From: JABDJZ01 sp047619685
GTDB taxonomy: Bacteria; Bacteroidota; Rhodothermia; Rhodothermales; UBA10348
Assembly: GCA_047619685.1 (NCBI GenBank)
Contig: JBLHLC010000034.1
Coordinates: 1-40,891, forward strand
Reading direction: 5' to 3'
DNA: 40,891 bases
The position numbers and the translations under genes were made by a program. Numbering within the stretch: the stretch's first letter is position 1; each line of letters starts with the position of its first letter. Shown here piece after piece: positions 1 through 8,728 of this stretch. The notes beneath the pieces are model-generated. The model made no database searches, was not told the origin of the DNA, and saw only the letters and a program-made list of their open reading frames with translations.

Positions 1-1400
1 CCGTGATCTGCAGATCCGCGTCGCCGGTGTTTTCGACCGTGGTGCTCAGACTGGCGGACTGCCCCAGTTCTACGGCGCCGAAGGCCAGCGCGAGCGGCGT
101 CAGGCTCAGTCCGGGCAGGGTTCCTGTCCCCGAGAGCGGCAATGTGAGTGGTCCTGCCGCATCGTTGCTGGTGACAGTCAGTGTCGCGGATCGCACGCCC
201 GATGCTCCCGGCGTAAACTCGACCGACAGGGCGAGCTGTTGCCCCACCGCGAGCGTGATTGGTGCGCCGCCAGCCGTGATCACAAAGTCAGAGGCCTGGT
301 TGCCACCGACGGCGAAACTGCTGATCACAAGCGGAGCTGTTCCCGTGTTTTCGAGCGTCGCGGTGGCCGTAGCCGGCGACCCCACCTCTACGCTGCCAAA
401 TGCAATGACCCCGGGGGTCACGCCAAGTGCGGGCGCGATTCCCGTCCCGCTTAGGGCAACCAGGAAGGGGCTCCCAGGTGCGTTGCTGGTGAGGGCCAGT
501 GCCGCGCCTCGCGAGCCGGTCGTGCCTGGCTCGAACGTCAGGGCTATCGCTAACTGACTACTCGGGTTGATGGTGAATGGAGTAGCGCCGCCAACAATCG
601 AGAAATCAGCCGCCTGGTCGCCAGAGATGGAAATGCCGGTAAGTACGAGCGGTGCCGTTCCCGTGTTCGAGACAATAACAGAAGATTGATTGGAAGTACT
701 GCCCACCTCGACCGCGCCAAAATCGACCGCGGTCGGGGTCGCGGCCAGAGCTGGAGCCGTACCTGTCCCGCTAAGCTGGAACGAGGCGGGGCTACCTGGC
801 GCATTACTTGCGATCACCACCTCCGCCGAGCGAAGGCCCGTAGCGGTTGGCGTAAACTGCAGCACGATGGAGGCCAGTCCGGCTGAGCCCAGTGATAAGG
901 GGGTCGCACCGCCCGAAACGATGGTGTAATCCGCTGCGCCGGCGCCGCCAAGGGTGATACTCGAAATCACAAGCGTAGCATCCTCGGTGTTCTGGACGGT
1001 CAGCGTGGCCTGAGCGGAACTACTCCCGAGTTCGACGTCACCAAAAGCCAACGCCGTGGGGGTCACGCCCAGTGCTGGCTCCAGCCCAGTTCCAGAAAGT
1101 GGGATGGTGTGCGGACTGCCAGGCGCGTCAGTCGTGATAATCAGCGACGCCGAGCGCAGGCCGCCGGCCCCCGGGGCAAATTCGACGGTGATGGCACGCG
1201 TGGAGCCACCCGCGAAGGTGCTGGCCGTTCCACCCGCCGTAATGCTGAAGTCGGAGGCGTGGGTGCCGGTGACCGAGGAGCTTATAAACTGAAAGGACCC
1301 GCCCCCGGTGTTCTCGATGGTGGCCGAAAGTACTCCCGTCGACCCGACAATGATTGAGCTATAGCCGAGAAAGGTCGGCGTGACGGTGAATTCGGGCGCC
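1..1400 (-). repeat. Five tandem ASH protein repeats, about 320 bp period
   Basis: Each unit begins with a P-x-L-x-x-T-P-x-x-x-x-F-G-x-V-E-x-G-S type motif and ends in S-N-A-P-G-S-P-x-x-x-x-L-S-G-T-G. Unit starts on the minus strand lie near 1400, 1080, 758, 440 and 120. The first unit is the most divergent (T-F-L-G-Y in place of the F-G-x-V-E core). The units resemble each other as protein; no long identical DNA stretches were seen, so this is old duplication, not a fresh DNA repeat. Confidence 0.8.
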
Positions 1401-2215
1401 GAGTCCACCGTCACATCGAACGGAGAGCTCGACAGGGTAAGTCCCGGCACGAGGGAATTTTGAACAAAGAGAACGTACTCGCCCGCTTGTGCGGCTGTCA
1501 CGGACCCAGCTGTATAGAACTCCGACGTGGCCCCCGGAATCGTCTGGCCGTCGAGCGTCCACTCGTAGGAATTCCGGCTACCCCCAAACGATTGATTCAG
1601 AGTCAGCGTGTCGCCGGGGTCCAGCGCGATCGAACCACCCGTCCCGATGTCGGCCTGCGGCGAGTAGGTGACCGGAAAGTTGGCGCCCGCGAGGGGCTCG
1701 AGGTGCTCGAAGCCGAGGTTATTATTCTCAAGGGCGAGCGAGGAGAAAGCGTCATTCGCCGAAAGCCCGGTATTTGCCGAGAACTGGTTCCCACTCAGCC
1801 TCAGTGTTGTCAGGCTGGGCAATTTCACCGTGCCAACGGCGGCAGTTATGGCTCCGGAGATCGAATTGGCGCCGAGGTCGAGCACTCGGAGCTCAGGAAA
1901 CACGCCTGCCCCGAAGCTTTCCGGCATGATCCCCGTGAGGTTATTGCCATTGAGACGAATGTCCGTGACACGCAACTGCTGCGTAGCGAAATCCGCTCTG
2001 ACACCGAACCACTCGTTTACAGGGCTTGCCGACAGCCAATTCGTCTTATCGGTCCAGCCATCCCCGTTGAAGGTGTTGTAGAAGTTGACGAGGGCGTCAC
2101 GGTCGGGCGATCCCTGAGCGTAGGCCGGCGTCTGAGCAAGAAAAACCAGGATGAGGAGCTGGCCGCATCGCATCACCCAGGAATCGAGCGGAAGCTTCTG
2201 GAGGAACCGTAGCAT
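1..2215 (-). CDS. Secreted LRR / Ig-like / ASH-repeat surface protein (C-terminus outside window)
   Basis: The minus-strand frame is open from an ATG at 2215 to the window edge (738 codons, no stop), so the C-terminus is missing. The N-terminus has a signal peptide (hydrophobic LLILVFLAQTPAYAQ, cleavage near residue 34). Next is a plant-type LRR cap (DRDALVNFYNTFNGDGW, then WFGV) and leucine-rich segments to about residue 180. An Ig-like module follows (about 190-270), then at least five tandem ASH (choice-of-anchor D type) repeats of about 107 residues. Such proteins are usually cell-surface adhesion or scaffold proteins and often end in a T9SS sorting signal; that end is not visible here. 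The start lies 3 bp after the stop of the CsgG-like lipoprotein gene, so it is probably the distal gene of the large minus-strand operon. Its role in the electron-transfer or signalling set is unknown. Confidence 0.85.
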   Translation of the reverse strand, partial: MLRFLQKLPLDSWVMRCGQLLILVFLAQTPAYAQGSPDRDALVNFYNTFNGDGWTDKTNWLSASPVNEWFGVRADFATQQLRVTDIRLNGNNLTGIMPESFGAGVFPELRVLDLGANSISGAITAAVGTVKLPSLTTLRLSGNQFSANTGLSANDAFSSLALENNNLGFEHLEPLAGANFPVTYSPQADIGTGGSIALDPGDTLTLNQSFGGSRNSYEWTLDGQTIPGATSEFYTAGSVTAAQAGEYVLFVQNSLVPGLTLSSSPFDVTVDSAPEFTVTPTFLGYSSIIVGSTGVLSATIENTGGGSFQFISSSVTGTHASDFSITAGGTASTFAGGSTRAITVEFAPGAGGLRSASLIITTDAPGSPHTIPLSGTGLEPALGVTPTALAFGDVELGSSSAQATLTVQNTEDATLVISSITLGGAGAADYTIVSGGATPLSLGSAGLASIVLQFTPTATGLRSAEVVIASNAPGSPASFQLSGTGTAPALAATPTAVDFGAVEVGSTSNQSSVIVSNTGTAPLVLTGISISGDQAADFSIVGGATPFTINPSSQLAIALTFEPGTTGSRGAALALTSNAPGSPFLVALSGTGIAPALGVTPGVIAFGSVEVGSPATATATLENTGTAPLVISSFAVGGNQASDFVITAGGAPITLAVGQQLALSVEFTPGASGVRSATLTVTSNDAAGPLTLPLSGTGTLPGLSLTPLALAFGAVELGQSASLSTTVENTGDADLQIT

Positions 2216-2218
2216 GGG

Positions 2219-3526
2219 CTATCCTCCCCCAGACGGTGGGGGCGGCGGGGGCGGTAGGCCGCCAAACGTTCCAGAGGCGCCTGCGGCCTGCTCGGTGGCC
2301 GGCTTTCGGTTGTCAGCGCCGGGGAGGAGAGAGGCTTGGATACCGTTTCCGAGCTGCCGACTTCGATGGTCGAGGATATTGATCTGGGGTCCCCGAAAGG
2401 GATCCAGTCGCCTTGCACCCGACATCGCATTGCCTGGAGGCCCGGCATTTCCCCGGGAGTTCGTCGCCCGGTCATTGCCGACGGACGACTGGGAGAAGGA
2501 TGGATCGAGTTGGAACGCCTGTTGATACAGCAAAGCGGCCGCGCCGTAATCCTGGGCGTCCTCCGCAACGAGCCCGCGACTGAACGCCAGGAAGGCCTGG
2601 AGATTCTGGGTAGGGACCACCTCGATGCTGGCCCGCTCGTCCGCCGTCAGTTGCACTCCCAGTTCTGTCAGTAGATCAAACACGATCCGTTTTTCCAACG
2701 CGAAAAACCGCGCCAGATTATCTGTTTGACTGGCCAGCTCGCTGATGGACGCGGTCGAACTCTCGACAACCGAAGCGTCCAGCCTTAGATCATTATCCAG
2801 AATGTTATACGTCCCGCTGACCACGCGGCCCGCCTGCAGAAGACGCCCCATTCTTGGGGCTGTGGCGGCATCTACATAACCCGAGGCACCCAGCGCGAGT
2901 TCGTCTCTCAACGCCTGCAGCCGGACTCGTTCGACCACACGCAGCGTGCTGACTTGCTGAAGGTCCACAGAGATCATTTCGGCCAGTCCTCTGCCAAGCG
3001 GTTCATATTGAGGATTGCTCCCCTGATAAGCCATCGGGAAGACAGCGACGATCCCAGGAGACACTTCAAGGTCTGCAAGATCCTGCTCTTCCTGCAGTCG
3101 AAGCCGCATCTCGTTTCTGGCCACCTCTCGCACAATCCAGGTGTATCGCCCCTCCATCAGGCCCCGATACGGTGAAAGGCGGGGTACGGCCGCATACGTT
3201 TCGTACAGGGCAAGAGCCTCCTGGTCCTCGCCCAGCGCCTCGTGCGCGAAACCCAGATACAGGAGCGATCTGGGATTCCGGTCTCCAAATTCGTACGCCT
3301 GAAGGAGGCGCTCCTTGCCTTCCCGCGCATGTCCGGTGCGCACGTAGATGACGCCCAGGTCTCCAAGGGCCGACAAGTCTTGTGGGCGCGCCAACAGATC
3401 TCCCTGAAGTTCGATGACCTCGTCTCGGTAGTCCACGAGGTCCTCGTTCAGGTTGACCGTAGTCCCACAGGCCGCCACGGCCACGCAGCAACTCACAAAA
3501 GCCAGGGTCCGAACGGCGGCGGTCAT
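2219..3526 (-). CDS. CsgG-like lipoprotein with TPR region and proline-rich tail
   Basis: 435 residues from the ATG at 3526. This start is preferred over an upstream in-frame TTG because it gives a clean lipoprotein signal (MTAAVRTLAF..., lipobox V-A-A-C, Cys20). Residues about 25-130 look TPR-like (ALGDLGVIYVRTGHAREGKE; LLYLGFAHEALGEDQEALAL). A CsgG/TolB-N-like alpha/beta domain follows from about 150 to 285 (GIVAVFPMAY, LGRGLAEMISVDLQQVSTLR, VVERVRL, GRVVSGTYNI). One more TPR-like stretch is followed by a low-complexity tail ending in eight prolines and glycines. CsgG is an outer-membrane secretion channel in curli export; whether this relative forms a pore is not known. It is a paralogue of the neighbour at 3564-4592 and probably sits at the inner face of the outer membrane. 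Confidence 0.75.
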   Translation of the reverse strand: MTAAVRTLAFVSCCVAVAACGTTVNLNEDLVDYRDEVIELQGDLLARPQDLSALGDLGVIYVRTGHAREGKERLLQAYEFGDRNPRSLLYLGFAHEALGEDQEALALYETYAAVPRLSPYRGLMEGRYTWIVREVARNEMRLRLQEEQDLADLEVSPGIVAVFPMAYQGSNPQYEPLGRGLAEMISVDLQQVSTLRVVERVRLQALRDELALGASGYVDAATAPRMGRLLQAGRVVSGTYNILDNDLRLDASVVESSTASISELASQTDNLARFFALEKRIVFDLLTELGVQLTADERASIEVVPTQNLQAFLAFSRGLVAEDAQDYGAAALLYQQAFQLDPSFSQSSVGNDRATNSRGNAGPPGNAMSGARRLDPFRGPQINILDHRSRQLGNGIQASLLPGADNRKPATEQAAGASGTFGGLPPPPPPPSGGG

Positions 3527-3563
3527 CAAATCAGTCGATTCGCTCAACAGGTTGGCCCCAGAG

Positions 3564-4592
3564 TCAATCAAGCATGGTCTTCAGACTCTCCATCCGAAGC
3601 TCAGCGCGGCTGTAGGTGGGGTCGTGATCCAGAGCCTCAACGAACTTCTGGTAAGCCTCACTATAGGATTCGTGCTCCAGTAAGGCCAGGCCCTCCGAGT
3701 ACGACATCATCGCGTCCAGCGAGTGAGTCTCGTGGGTGGAGCCGGCGGTTTCTGCATCCAGCACGACGCCGATTGCCTGGGTGGTCTGGACACTGAGTTT
3801 CTGGACGAGGTCGAAGATGTCTCGCTGCCTCCCGAAAAGCTGCTCCCCGAAGAGTACCTCGCCGGTTTCGACGCTCACCAGGCGCGTCCCGACGTACATG
3901 TCCTTGCCATTCACGATGAAGCTTCCGATTAGGACGGTCTGGGCGCCAAGCAGTTTCCCGGCCTTCACCGCTGTGGCCTGATCCACGCGGTTGTCATCTC
4001 CCTGAAGGTCCAACTCACTCAGGAGCCAGCTCAGGCGTTCGCGCTCGACAACGTGCAGGTCGCTCGCCCCGCCCAGGAAGTTGATCATCATCGAGGATAG
4101 TCCGAGACTCAGGGCGTCGTAGTCGCTCGCGTCCGGTCCAACAGAGCCATTGGTAAAGTCGATCACCGCCATCGTCTGAAGGTCGCTCTGAGCCTCATAC
4201 CCGTGGAGGGCCGTCCGAACTTCGTAGTAGAGGTCCATGAGCGGTGGGGGCTCTGCGTCCGGATTCAGTTCGACCATCGGCTTGGCCAACTCAAGAAGTT
4301 GCCGGATTGCTTCCCGAGCTTCGTCCTCCATGTGCTTGGCCACGAAAGAGCGTCCCAGGTACTGGAAGCAGGCCTTCTTCGTCTCGATATCACTGTCAGG
4401 ATGGTCGGCCAGGTGGCTGAACATTTCGATGGCCCGATCGAAATCTGCGGAGTGGTAGACCTCTGCGGCCTCGTCCAGGGCGCCGTTCTGTCCGTAGGCG
4501 ACGGACGCCGACAAAAGAAGCAGCATAGCTACACAAAGCCCGGCCTGCATGGCCGCGGAGATGCGCTTGAACATGTGTTGGACGCTGGTCAT
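3564..4592 (-). CDS. Exported TPR / CsgG-like protein
   Basis: 342 residues. The ATG at 4592 is preceded by AAGGGG seven bases upstream, a good ribosome binding site. A signal peptide (AGLCVAMLLLLSASVAYGQ) ends near residue 35. Residues 38-130 are helical TPR-like repeats (EAAEVYHSADFDRAIEMFSH). From about 140 the CsgG-like domain starts (TMAVIDFTNGSVG; LGLSSMMINFLGGASDLHVV; ERERLSWLLSELDL; GKLLGAQTVLIGSFIVNG; VSVETGEVLFGEQLFG), and a final TPR-like helix pair closes the protein (SYSEGLALLEHESYSEAYQK). It shares its core with the next gene, so the two are paralogues. The position directly downstream of the kinase gene (21-bp gap) suggests an envelope partner in the same system. No Cys lipobox was seen, so it is probably periplasmic. 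Confidence 0.75.
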   Translation of the reverse strand: MTSVQHMFKRISAAMQAGLCVAMLLLLSASVAYGQNGALDEAAEVYHSADFDRAIEMFSHLADHPDSDIETKKACFQYLGRSFVAKHMEDEAREAIRQLLELAKPMVELNPDAEPPPLMDLYYEVRTALHGYEAQSDLQTMAVIDFTNGSVGPDASDYDALSLGLSSMMINFLGGASDLHVVERERLSWLLSELDLQGDDNRVDQATAVKAGKLLGAQTVLIGSFIVNGKDMYVGTRLVSVETGEVLFGEQLFGRQRDIFDLVQKLSVQTTQAIGVVLDAETAGSTHETHSLDAMMSYSEGLALLEHESYSEAYQKFVEALDHDPTYSRAELRMESLKTMLD

Positions 4593-4613
4593 GGTTATAC
4601 CCCTTGCGGAAGG

Positions 4614-6365
4614 TTATGGTCTGGATTCTGAGAGTTGGAAGACGAGGTCGCGCCTTGGGGACTGCGCACATGATCGGGCGACCACGATCGGTTCGGAGTC
4701 GCCCTCCATCAGCTCCACATCGTATCCAAATCGTCGCAGCGAAACAGTGTATGTCCCTGGCCCTAGCATCAGCTGTTGTGGAGTCGTGAGTTCTGTGCGT
4801 TCGCCGTTAAGGTAAACGGTGGCCCAAACGTTACCGGAGTGCACCTGAACAGTTGCTTCAAAGTGGCATGTGACGGTCTGGTTCGTGCCCTGCTTTATGT
4901 CTATGGTTTCCTCGATTTGCCCGTACGCCGGTGACGTGAAGCGAACCGTATGTTTCCCAGCGGGCAACTCCATAATTCCGGGTTGGTGTGATTCTCCACC
5001 GTCAATACGAACGGTCGCACCCGCCGAGGGCTCCACAAGGAGATCTACGCTCCCCACGGCAACACGGCTTGAAGGTACTGAAGCATCGCTCCTGGAGGAG
5101 GGTCGCACCGGGTCCGTCGATGTGGGAGAGGTCTCCACTGCCGTTGCGGGCTGCCTCTGCACCGGATCCTCTGGCACGAATTCGACGTCGAGTGCAAGTT
5201 GATGGGTTCCTCCGCTACTCAGGACGGTGTCCATGTTCACGAATCCAGCCATTCTTAGTCCTACTGCCAGGCTGTCCGTGCCATCGTCCAATCTAAAGTT
5301 CGCGATGGGCGTCGCGCCAATGGAGGCCCCGTTTACGAGGACATCGGCACCAGGGGGAATCGTGTCCAGCGAGACAGTCCGCGGGGGGGCTTCGGCTGCA
5401 AGAAATCGTGGAAGCAGCAGGTAGCCCGCGAGTGCGACGATAGCAATCGCGCCCAGCGCCATGCCAACGCCCAGCCACTTGGTGCTGGAAGATCTCTCGG
5501 GCGCCACAGGAGCATGCTCTGCGGGTTGGGCTTGGACCGACCCCGGATTCTCTATCTCCTCTATGGCCGAAAGCATTTCGGACGCAGAACTGAACCGCTC
5601 TTCCCGGTCCTTGGAGAGCGCCTTCGCCACGATTCCCGACAGGCCAGCGGGCAGCGTTACAAGTACCTCGTCTGGAATCGGGACGTCCATGGACAGAAGC
5701 GCGTACATAACGCCGGCCTCATATTCGGCGGTGAAGGGGCGCTTGCCGACGAGCATTTCAAACAGCACAACACCAATCGCCCACAGGTCGGTCCGCCCGT
5801 CCAATTCCTCGCCGCGAATCTGCTCGGGAGACATGTAATAAAGAGTACCGACTACTCCCTGGGTCATCGTGCTTGCCATGTCGGCATGGCGAAGCTTGGC
5901 CAGCCCGAAATCGGTCACCTTCACCTCACCGGTGCTGGCCACCATGATATTCTGAGGCTTGATATCGCGGTGAATGACACCCGCCTCGTGCGCCCGTCGG
6001 ATGGCCTTCAGGAGTTGTTTTACGATGTCCAGAGTGCGCTCCAGCGGCAACGGCTGGCCCGTCAGAACATCGGACAGGTCTCCGCCCTCGACATACTCCA
6101 TCACGATGAACAGTCCGCTCTCCGTCTGCTTCAGCGCGTGGACCCCGACGATATACGGGCTGTTCAGCTTTGCGAGGACCCGGGCCTCCGTCTGAAAACG
6201 TCGGACGAACTGGTCATCCTCTGCCAATTCGGGCTTGATAACCTTGAGCGCTACGTCGCGAGCCAAAGCAATATCCTGCGCGCGGTAGACCACGCCCATG
6301 CCGCCGCGGCCCAGCACTTCTTCTATCTGGAAGCCGCCCGCTTCCTGTCCGATTTCTAACTCCAT
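4614..6365 (-). CDS. PknB-type Ser/Thr protein kinase with one TM helix and PEGA domains
   Basis: 583 residues from the ATG at 6365. The frame is open further upstream into the preceding gene, but that extension has no kinase-like sequence. The kinase domain (about 10-275) is complete: glycine loop GRGGMG (19-24), catalytic Lys41 in VALKVIK, HRDIKPQN with Asp134, DFG with Asp152, and a Thr-rich activation loop STMTQGVVGTLYYMSPEQ typical of autophosphorylating bacterial kinases. One membrane helix (WLGVGMALGAIAIVALAGYLLL) near 300-322 is followed by PEGA-like beta domains (PPGADVLVNGASIGATPIAN; AGATVRIDGG; NVWATVYLNGE), predicted to be extracytoplasmic. FHA proteins are encoded just upstream, so it is the likely kinase producing phospho-Thr ligands for them. 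No convincing Shine-Dalgarno site precedes the start, so some start uncertainty remains. Confidence 0.93.
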   Translation of the reverse strand: MELEIGQEAGGFQIEEVLGRGGMGVVYRAQDIALARDVALKVIKPELAEDDQFVRRFQTEARVLAKLNSPYIVGVHALKQTESGLFIVMEYVEGGDLSDVLTGQPLPLERTLDIVKQLLKAIRRAHEAGVIHRDIKPQNIMVASTGEVKVTDFGLAKLRHADMASTMTQGVVGTLYYMSPEQIRGEELDGRTDLWAIGVVLFEMLVGKRPFTAEYEAGVMYALLSMDVPIPDEVLVTLPAGLSGIVAKALSKDREERFSSASEMLSAIEEIENPGSVQAQPAEHAPVAPERSSSTKWLGVGMALGAIAIVALAGYLLLPRFLAAEAPPRTVSLDTIPPGADVLVNGASIGATPIANFRLDDGTDSLAVGLRMAGFVNMDTVLSSGGTHQLALDVEFVPEDPVQRQPATAVETSPTSTDPVRPSSRSDASVPSSRVAVGSVDLLVEPSAGATVRIDGGESHQPGIMELPAGKHTVRFTSPAYGQIEETIDIKQGTNQTVTCHFEATVQVHSGNVWATVYLNGERTELTTPQQLMLGPGTYTVSLRRFGYDVELMEGDSEPIVVARSCAQSPRRDLVFQLSESRP

Positions 6366-6406
6366 CACCAACTGTTCGTGGCTAACCCCAGACTCGAGTC
6401 TATTGG

Positions 6407-8728
6407 TCAATCCTGCGTAACGATCTCCACGACGACTGGGCCGGTAACCCGTGTCATGCAAGCCAGTCGGCACCCGCCGGGCTGATTGCCTGCTGAGAGA
6501 TCGCATATGTCTTCCAGAGTGTCTGACTCTTCCTCGCTGATCTTGTTCAAAAACTCCCCGCCAGACACGATGCGAATCGGATCACTCCCACAAACCCCGG
6601 CATGGCACTCTGCGTTGAGAGTCACGCCGTTTTTTTCGGCAACATCGCAAAGCGTCTTCCTTGGTGGGACCTCAACCGTCACGCCCTCCTTCTGGAAGGT
6701 CACCGATGGTCCGGCACTCTGAGTACCGCCCGGAGCCGTCTCTACCCCCATCCGGTCAGGGCTTGGTGCGGCTGGCTTGACCTGGAAAATGGTCACACCG
6801 CTCTGCCGCTCGGTCAGCAAGTTCAGGCGCAGGAGTTGCCTCCCCACCCTCACCACATCTTCGTCCTCAAGCCCTCGCTCGGTCGTGACTCGGAGATAGC
6901 TGTGGTTGAGGCTCTTCAGGTCTTTTGCATATAGACCATCGCTTCGGTGTACCAGCGACAGGTGACGCCTTGACAACGCAAAGTCTTTGCTATCCAGGGT
7001 GGCGTCAGGTGCGTCCCTTCCCAGTACGAACGTTCTGTCTCGTGGCAGATCCTGTCGAGAGAGCTGCTGCCCGTCGGCTCCGTAGTGGGTGTAACTGACC
7101 CCGCCGCTTCCGACCTGGAAAAGCAGGAACTGGTGGCCAAGCTGGACCAGATCCCCGTCCGCGAGGGCGACAGCGTTCCCGGGAGGCAACCGATAAAACG
7201 TGCCCGTTCCGCTCCCTTCGTCCCTGACCGAGATCCCTTCGCCGGTGCGGACGAAGGTTGCATGCTGGTCCGCCAGAGCGTCATCGTCGGGAAAACTCAG
7301 CGGCCCCGTGGCGCGGCCGACGGATAACGAGCTGCCTTCGCGAAGAGGATGCGCATCTTCATCCACGCCGCCTGGTGTGATCCGGACTATCTCCGCCGAT
7401 TCCGTCTGAACCCTCCGGTCCTCCGGAATGCTCTCCCGGGGTGGGCCATCGGCCTGATGAGACGCCGCGGGGACTACAGGCACCGGGCGGGACTCGTGCT
7501 CGATGCTCTCCTCAAATTCAAGAGCTACGGTGATCTGCTCCTTGCCGTCCAGTTTCTGCCGGATCACCTCTGCCACGAGAACACCGTCGCGGAGTGCCGA
7601 CTTTACGTTTCCTGGATGTTTCACTTCACGGAAACCGGCCGGGTCAGCATCAAAGTCGTCCGTTTCCAGGTACGCCTGGCTCAGGATGTCGCCGATGAGG
7701 TAAACGTTCTCCTGCTCGCTCTCCAGGAGCGGACTGACTACCATGCGCTTACGCCCCCTGGGCCCGCCGGTAGCCAGGAAGATGCCCATCGTGTTCAGAA
7801 ACGACTCGGGCAGGTCCTCTCCGATGCAGGCGATACAGAACCGCTTGTCGAACTCCAGATGCGAGGTCTCGTGTGGTCGCCCCTCCAGGGACCTCCGGTC
7901 AATCCGAACGGAGAGCAGTTCCTGCTTTTCGGACGAAGTGAAGACGGCCACCGGTTCGCTATTCGCGTGGTGGCGAATATTGCCGTTGCCCATGTAGGCG
8001 TCGAAAAACACCTGGGAGAGAGCTCTCGACACGCGGGGCATTTTGTCTCCGCGATAAGACCAATAGACGGGGGTAAAGTCCTGGGCCGCTGCCTTCGCAT
8101 TCGATATTGCAATCACGGCCTCGGCCGCAGAGGTGCCTCCCCCTACGATGCAAGACGGTGAGCCGACGTAGTTGTCGGCATCGTCCAGGCGATACGAGAT
8201 GCCGTCTGTGTTTCCCGGTATGTCGAACCGTCGCGGGACGCCTCTGCCGATGGCAATGACCACATGACGGGCCTGGTAGGAATGCTCCGCCTGAATGCGA
8301 TGGTTCCAGGTTCGGACAGACCAAACTCCGTTTGTTTGACGCTCGAGACCGGTTAGTTCTACACCAATCTGTGCCGGGACGTTTGCTTCCCTGTAATGCC
8401 GCTTCCAATCGGCACACATGTCATCCTTGTCAATCGGATCAAAATGCAGTCTCGCGGTCAACTCTCCGCCTTTGGGAAACTGCATCTTGTCCCCGCCACC
8501 AAAGGACGGGAGGATGGGCTTGTTCTTTGCGTAGTCGCGTATCCTCTTTAGCAGATCGTCGAAATCGACAACCAGAGCAGACATCCCCAATTCCTTGGCG
8601 CGAAAGGCAGCGGCGGTACCGGCAGGCCCGCCCCCCACCACGAGGACATCGAGGACCTCCGGGAGGGAAACCGGATCCGCTAGCACGTAGGTGCCGTCCT
8701 GCAGAGTGGTATTTGAGTTTTGGCTCAC
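6407..8728 (-). CDS. FAD/NAD(P) oxidoreductase fused to two FHA domains and a [2Fe-2S] ferredoxin
   Basis: 773 residues. The GTG start overlaps the previous stop (GTGA, 4 bp), implying translational coupling. Residues 25-395 form a two-dinucleotide-fold flavoprotein of the thioredoxin-reductase/YpdA kind: VLVVGGGPAGTAAA (28-41), CIVGGGTSAAEAV (193-205) and VYLIGDI (342-348). A CIAC pair lies at 298-301. Two FHA-like domains follow (about 465-540 and 563-640). The first has lost the S-x-x-H core (ADQH); the second keeps GR and SRRH but lacks the NGT motif. The C-terminus (675-773) is a plant/adrenodoxin-type ferredoxin with Cys708 and Cys713, Asp716 where the third ligand is expected, then CRLAC (Cys753/757). 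It is probably cytoplasmic, passing electrons from NAD(P)H to the ferredoxin domain while docking to phosphoproteins. I know no named family with this architecture. Confidence 0.85.
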   Translation of the reverse strand: MSQNSNTTLQDGTYVLADPVSLPEVLDVLVVGGGPAGTAAAFRAKELGMSALVVDFDDLLKRIRDYAKNKPILPSFGGGDKMQFPKGGELTARLHFDPIDKDDMCADWKRHYREANVPAQIGVELTGLERQTNGVWSVRTWNHRIQAEHSYQARHVVIAIGRGVPRRFDIPGNTDGISYRLDDADNYVGSPSCIVGGGTSAAEAVIAISNAKAAAQDFTPVYWSYRGDKMPRVSRALSQVFFDAYMGNGNIRHHANSEPVAVFTSSEKQELLSVRIDRRSLEGRPHETSHLEFDKRFCIACIGEDLPESFLNTMGIFLATGGPRGRKRMVVSPLLESEQENVYLIGDILSQAYLETDDFDADPAGFREVKHPGNVKSALRDGVLVAEVIRQKLDGKEQITVALEFEESIEHESRPVPVVPAASHQADGPPRESIPEDRRVQTESAEIVRITPGGVDEDAHPLREGSSLSVGRATGPLSFPDDDALADQHATFVRTGEGISVRDEGSGTGTFYRLPPGNAVALADGDLVQLGHQFLLFQVGSGGVSYTHYGADGQQLSRQDLPRDRTFVLGRDAPDATLDSKDFALSRRHLSLVHRSDGLYAKDLKSLNHSYLRVTTERGLEDEDVVRVGRQLLRLNLLTERQSGVTIFQVKPAAPSPDRMGVETAPGGTQSAGPSVTFQKEGVTVEVPPRKTLCDVAEKNGVTLNAECHAGVCGSDPIRIVSGGEFLNKISEEESDTLEDICDLSAGNQPGGCRLACMTRVTGPVVVEIVTQD

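Noticed and set aside
1..1400. Tandem ASH region considered as a CRISPR-like or satellite DNA repeat
   Set aside because: Similarity is at the protein level with a 320-bp period and diverged DNA; no spacers or short identical repeats.
1460..2212. Plus-strand 250-codon open frame
   Set aside because: It is the antisense of the LRR/Ig part of the surface protein, whose signal peptide and repeats are clear.
5514..6359. Plus-strand 281-codon open frame
   Set aside because: Antisense of the kinase domain with all catalytic motifs on the minus strand.
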